In this document: one piece after another, positions 7,746-9,176 of the stretch
Layout: every line of letters starts with the position of its first letter
Position numbering within the stretch: position 1 is the stretch's first letter
From: Woeseiaceae bacterium
GTDB lineage: Bacteria; Pseudomonadota; Gammaproteobacteria; Steroidobacterales; Woeseiaceae
Assembly (NCBI GenBank): GCA_022866645.1
Contig: JALHUQ010000287.1
Coordinates: 1 to 9,176 of the forward strand
Direction of reading: 5' to 3'
Length of the DNA: 9,176 nt
The notes under the pieces: generated by a model
What the model was told of the DNA's origin: nothing
The model's database searches: none
Seen by the model: only the letters and a program-made list of their open reading frames with translations
Program-made: the position numbers and the translations under genes

Positions 7746-9176
7746 GTGAATTCTACGAGAAAGAGTTTCCAATTCGGGGAACATGAAGTAACGATTGAAA
7801 CGGGTGCAATCGCTCGTCAGGCCGACGGTGCTGTCATCGTCAATGTGGCGGGTACGACGATTCTGGTAACCGCAGTTGGGCGCAAAGTCGCCGAACCTGG
7901 CAGAGACTTCTTCCCGCTGACTGTTAATTATCAGGAAAAAACCTACGCAGCTGGCAAGATTCCAGGTGGCTTCTTCAAGCGCGAAGGTCGTCCGAGCGAG
8001 AAGGAAGTACTGACGTGTCGCCTGATAGATCGTCCGGTGCGACCACTGTTCCCGAAGGGCTTTACGAACGAAGTTCAGATTATCGCCACTGTCATGTCAT
8101 TGAACCCGGACGTTGATCCGGATATTCCATCATTGATCGGAGCGTCGGCAGCTCTGGCTATTTCCGGCATGCCGTTTGCGGGTCCGATTGGCGCTGCCAA
8201 AGTGGGCTACAAGGACGGCGCGTACATTTTGAACCCGGGTCGTGCTGCCGTTGCTGAAAGTGACCTCGAGCTGGTTGTCGCCGGAACCAAAGACGCTGTC
8301 CTGATGGTTGAATCACAAGCGTCGGGCCTCTCCGAAGAAGTGATGCTCGGTGCCGTTATGTTTGGCCACGAGCAGATGCAGGTCGCCATTAACGCCATTA
8401 ACGAGTTGGCAGCCGAAGTTGGCAAGCCCAAGTGGGAGTGGGTAACGCCGGTGGCTGACGAAGAGCTGGCGGCCGCTGCGAAGACACAAGCCGAAAGTGG
8501 CCTTTCAGACGCCTATCGAATCACTGACAAGCAGGATCGTCAGGTGGCCGTCGGCGTAGCCAAGGCCGCTGCCGTCGAGGCTTTGGCGAGTGGTGACAAT
8601 GCGCGCTGGTCTTCTGAAGACGTCAAAGGCGCTCTGTACAAGCTCGAGAAGAGCATTGTTCGGCAACGAGTTATCAGGGGTGAACCGCGTATCGATGGTC
8701 GCGACAAGACCACTGTACGTCCCATAGACATCGAAGTCGGCATTCTTCCGCGAGCACATGGATCGGCAATTTTCACGCGCGGTGAGACGCAGGCAATCGT
8801 CGTCACGACGCTTGGCACAGGCCGCGACGCGCAGATCATCGATGCCATTGAGGGCGAGCGTAAAGATCCATTCATGCTGCATTACAACTTCCCTCCGTTT
8901 TGTGTTGGTGAGACAGGTTTTGTCGGTTCGCCGAAGCGTCGCGAAATTGGCCACGGCAAGCTGGCCCGACGCGGCATCGAAGCAGTACTGCCGAAAATGG
9001 ACGAATTTGGATACGTGATTCGTGTTGTTTCCGAAATTACTGAATCGAACGGATCAAGTTCGATGGCGTCCGTGTGCGGAACCAGCCTCGCGCTGATGGA
9101 CGCTGGCGTTCCTTTGAAAGCACCGGTAGCCGGTGTTGCTATGGGCCTCGTTAAGGAAGGTGATCAATTCGCCGTC
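7746..9176 (+). CDS. pnp: Polyribonucleotide nucleotidyltransferase (PNPase), C-terminus off the right edge
   Basis: PNPase is a phosphorolytic 3'-5' exoribonuclease, trimeric and part of the RNA degradosome in many Proteobacteria. The 477 visible residues (family about 700) cover the first RNase PH domain, with DFFPLTVNYQEKTYAAGKIPG at 54-74 and FFKREGRPSE at 76-85 in the channel constriction. They also cover the linker helical domain and most of the second RNase PH domain, with GSPKRREIGHG including Arg398-Arg399, and SNGSSSMAS with the phosphate-binding Ser437-Ser439. The window stops just before the catalytic aspartates (486 and 492 in E. coli numbering), and the KH and S1 domains are also outside. 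The start is GTG: a TAA lies in frame at 7719-7721, with no ATG between it and the GTG. Only a weak AGAG precedes it, consistent with low, regulated initiation. Confidence 0.97.
   Translation, partial: MNSTRKSFQFGEHEVTIETGAIARQADGAVIVNVAGTTILVTAVGRKVAEPGRDFFPLTVNYQEKTYAAGKIPGGFFKREGRPSEKEVLTCRLIDRPVRPLFPKGFTNEVQIIATVMSLNPDVDPDIPSLIGASAALAISGMPFAGPIGAAKVGYKDGAYILNPGRAAVAESDLELVVAGTKDAVLMVESQASGLSEEVMLGAVMFGHEQMQVAINAINELAAEVGKPKWEWVTPVADEELAAAAKTQAESGLSDAYRITDKQDRQVAVGVAKAAAVEALASGDNARWSSEDVKGALYKLEKSIVRQRVIRGEPRIDGRDKTTVRPIDIEVGILPRAHGSAIFTRGETQAIVVTTLGTGRDAQIIDAIEGERKDPFMLHYNFPPFCVGETGFVGSPKRREIGHGKLARRGIEAVLPKMDEFGYVIRVVSEITESNGSSSMASVCGTSLALMDAGVPLKAPVAGVAMGLVKEGDQFAV

Noticed and set aside
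8505..8954. A 149-codon minus-strand open frame within pnp
   Set aside because: It is antisense to highly conserved PNPase sequence and shows no independent coding evidence.

Overview
This window is a conserved bacterial translation/transcription gene cluster of gammaproteobacterial type. The gene order rimP-nusA-infB-rbfA-truB-rpsO-pnp is all on the plus strand. A divergently oriented aldehyde dehydrogenase gene (gabD-like) is cut by the left edge. Gene order, NusA with two C-terminal acidic repeats, IF2 with a long charged N-terminal region, and protein motifs close to the E. coli proteins as I remember them all point to Gammaproteobacteria. By eye GC is a little above 50%. I cannot name a genus.

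Layout: 1-1143 (minus) is the N-terminal 381 residues of a succinate-semialdehyde-type dehydrogenase, whose C-terminus lies outside the window. 1144-1408 is a divergent intergenic region. It holds a sigma70-like promoter pointing at rimP and two tandem intrinsic-terminator-like hairpins before the rimP start, so the operon probably has a regulated (attenuated) leader. 1409-7275 carries rimP, nusA, infB, rbfA and truB with gaps of 5 to 30 bases, consistent with one transcript. 7276-7369 contains a second likely promoter in front of rpsO. 7640-7745 is a structured rpsO-pnp spacer, and pnp (GTG start) runs off the right edge before its catalytic aspartates.

Functionally the cluster joins ribosome assembly (RimP and RbfA for 30S maturation, S15 as a primary 16S binder), initiation (IF2), transcription elongation/termination (NusA), tRNA modification (TruB, psi55) and RNA decay (PNPase). 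In relatives such as E. coli this region is known for autoregulation, by NusA on its operon, S15 on rpsO and PNPase on pnp. The structured non-coding segments seen here sit at positions where such control would act.

I see no mobile element, CRISPR array, tRNA/rRNA gene or unknown gene cassette. The most interesting parts are RNA-level: the tandem-terminator leader of rimP, a hairpin built from two copies of a self-palindromic octamer enclosing the infB stop codon, and the hairpins between rpsO and pnp. None of the protein-coding content looks novel.
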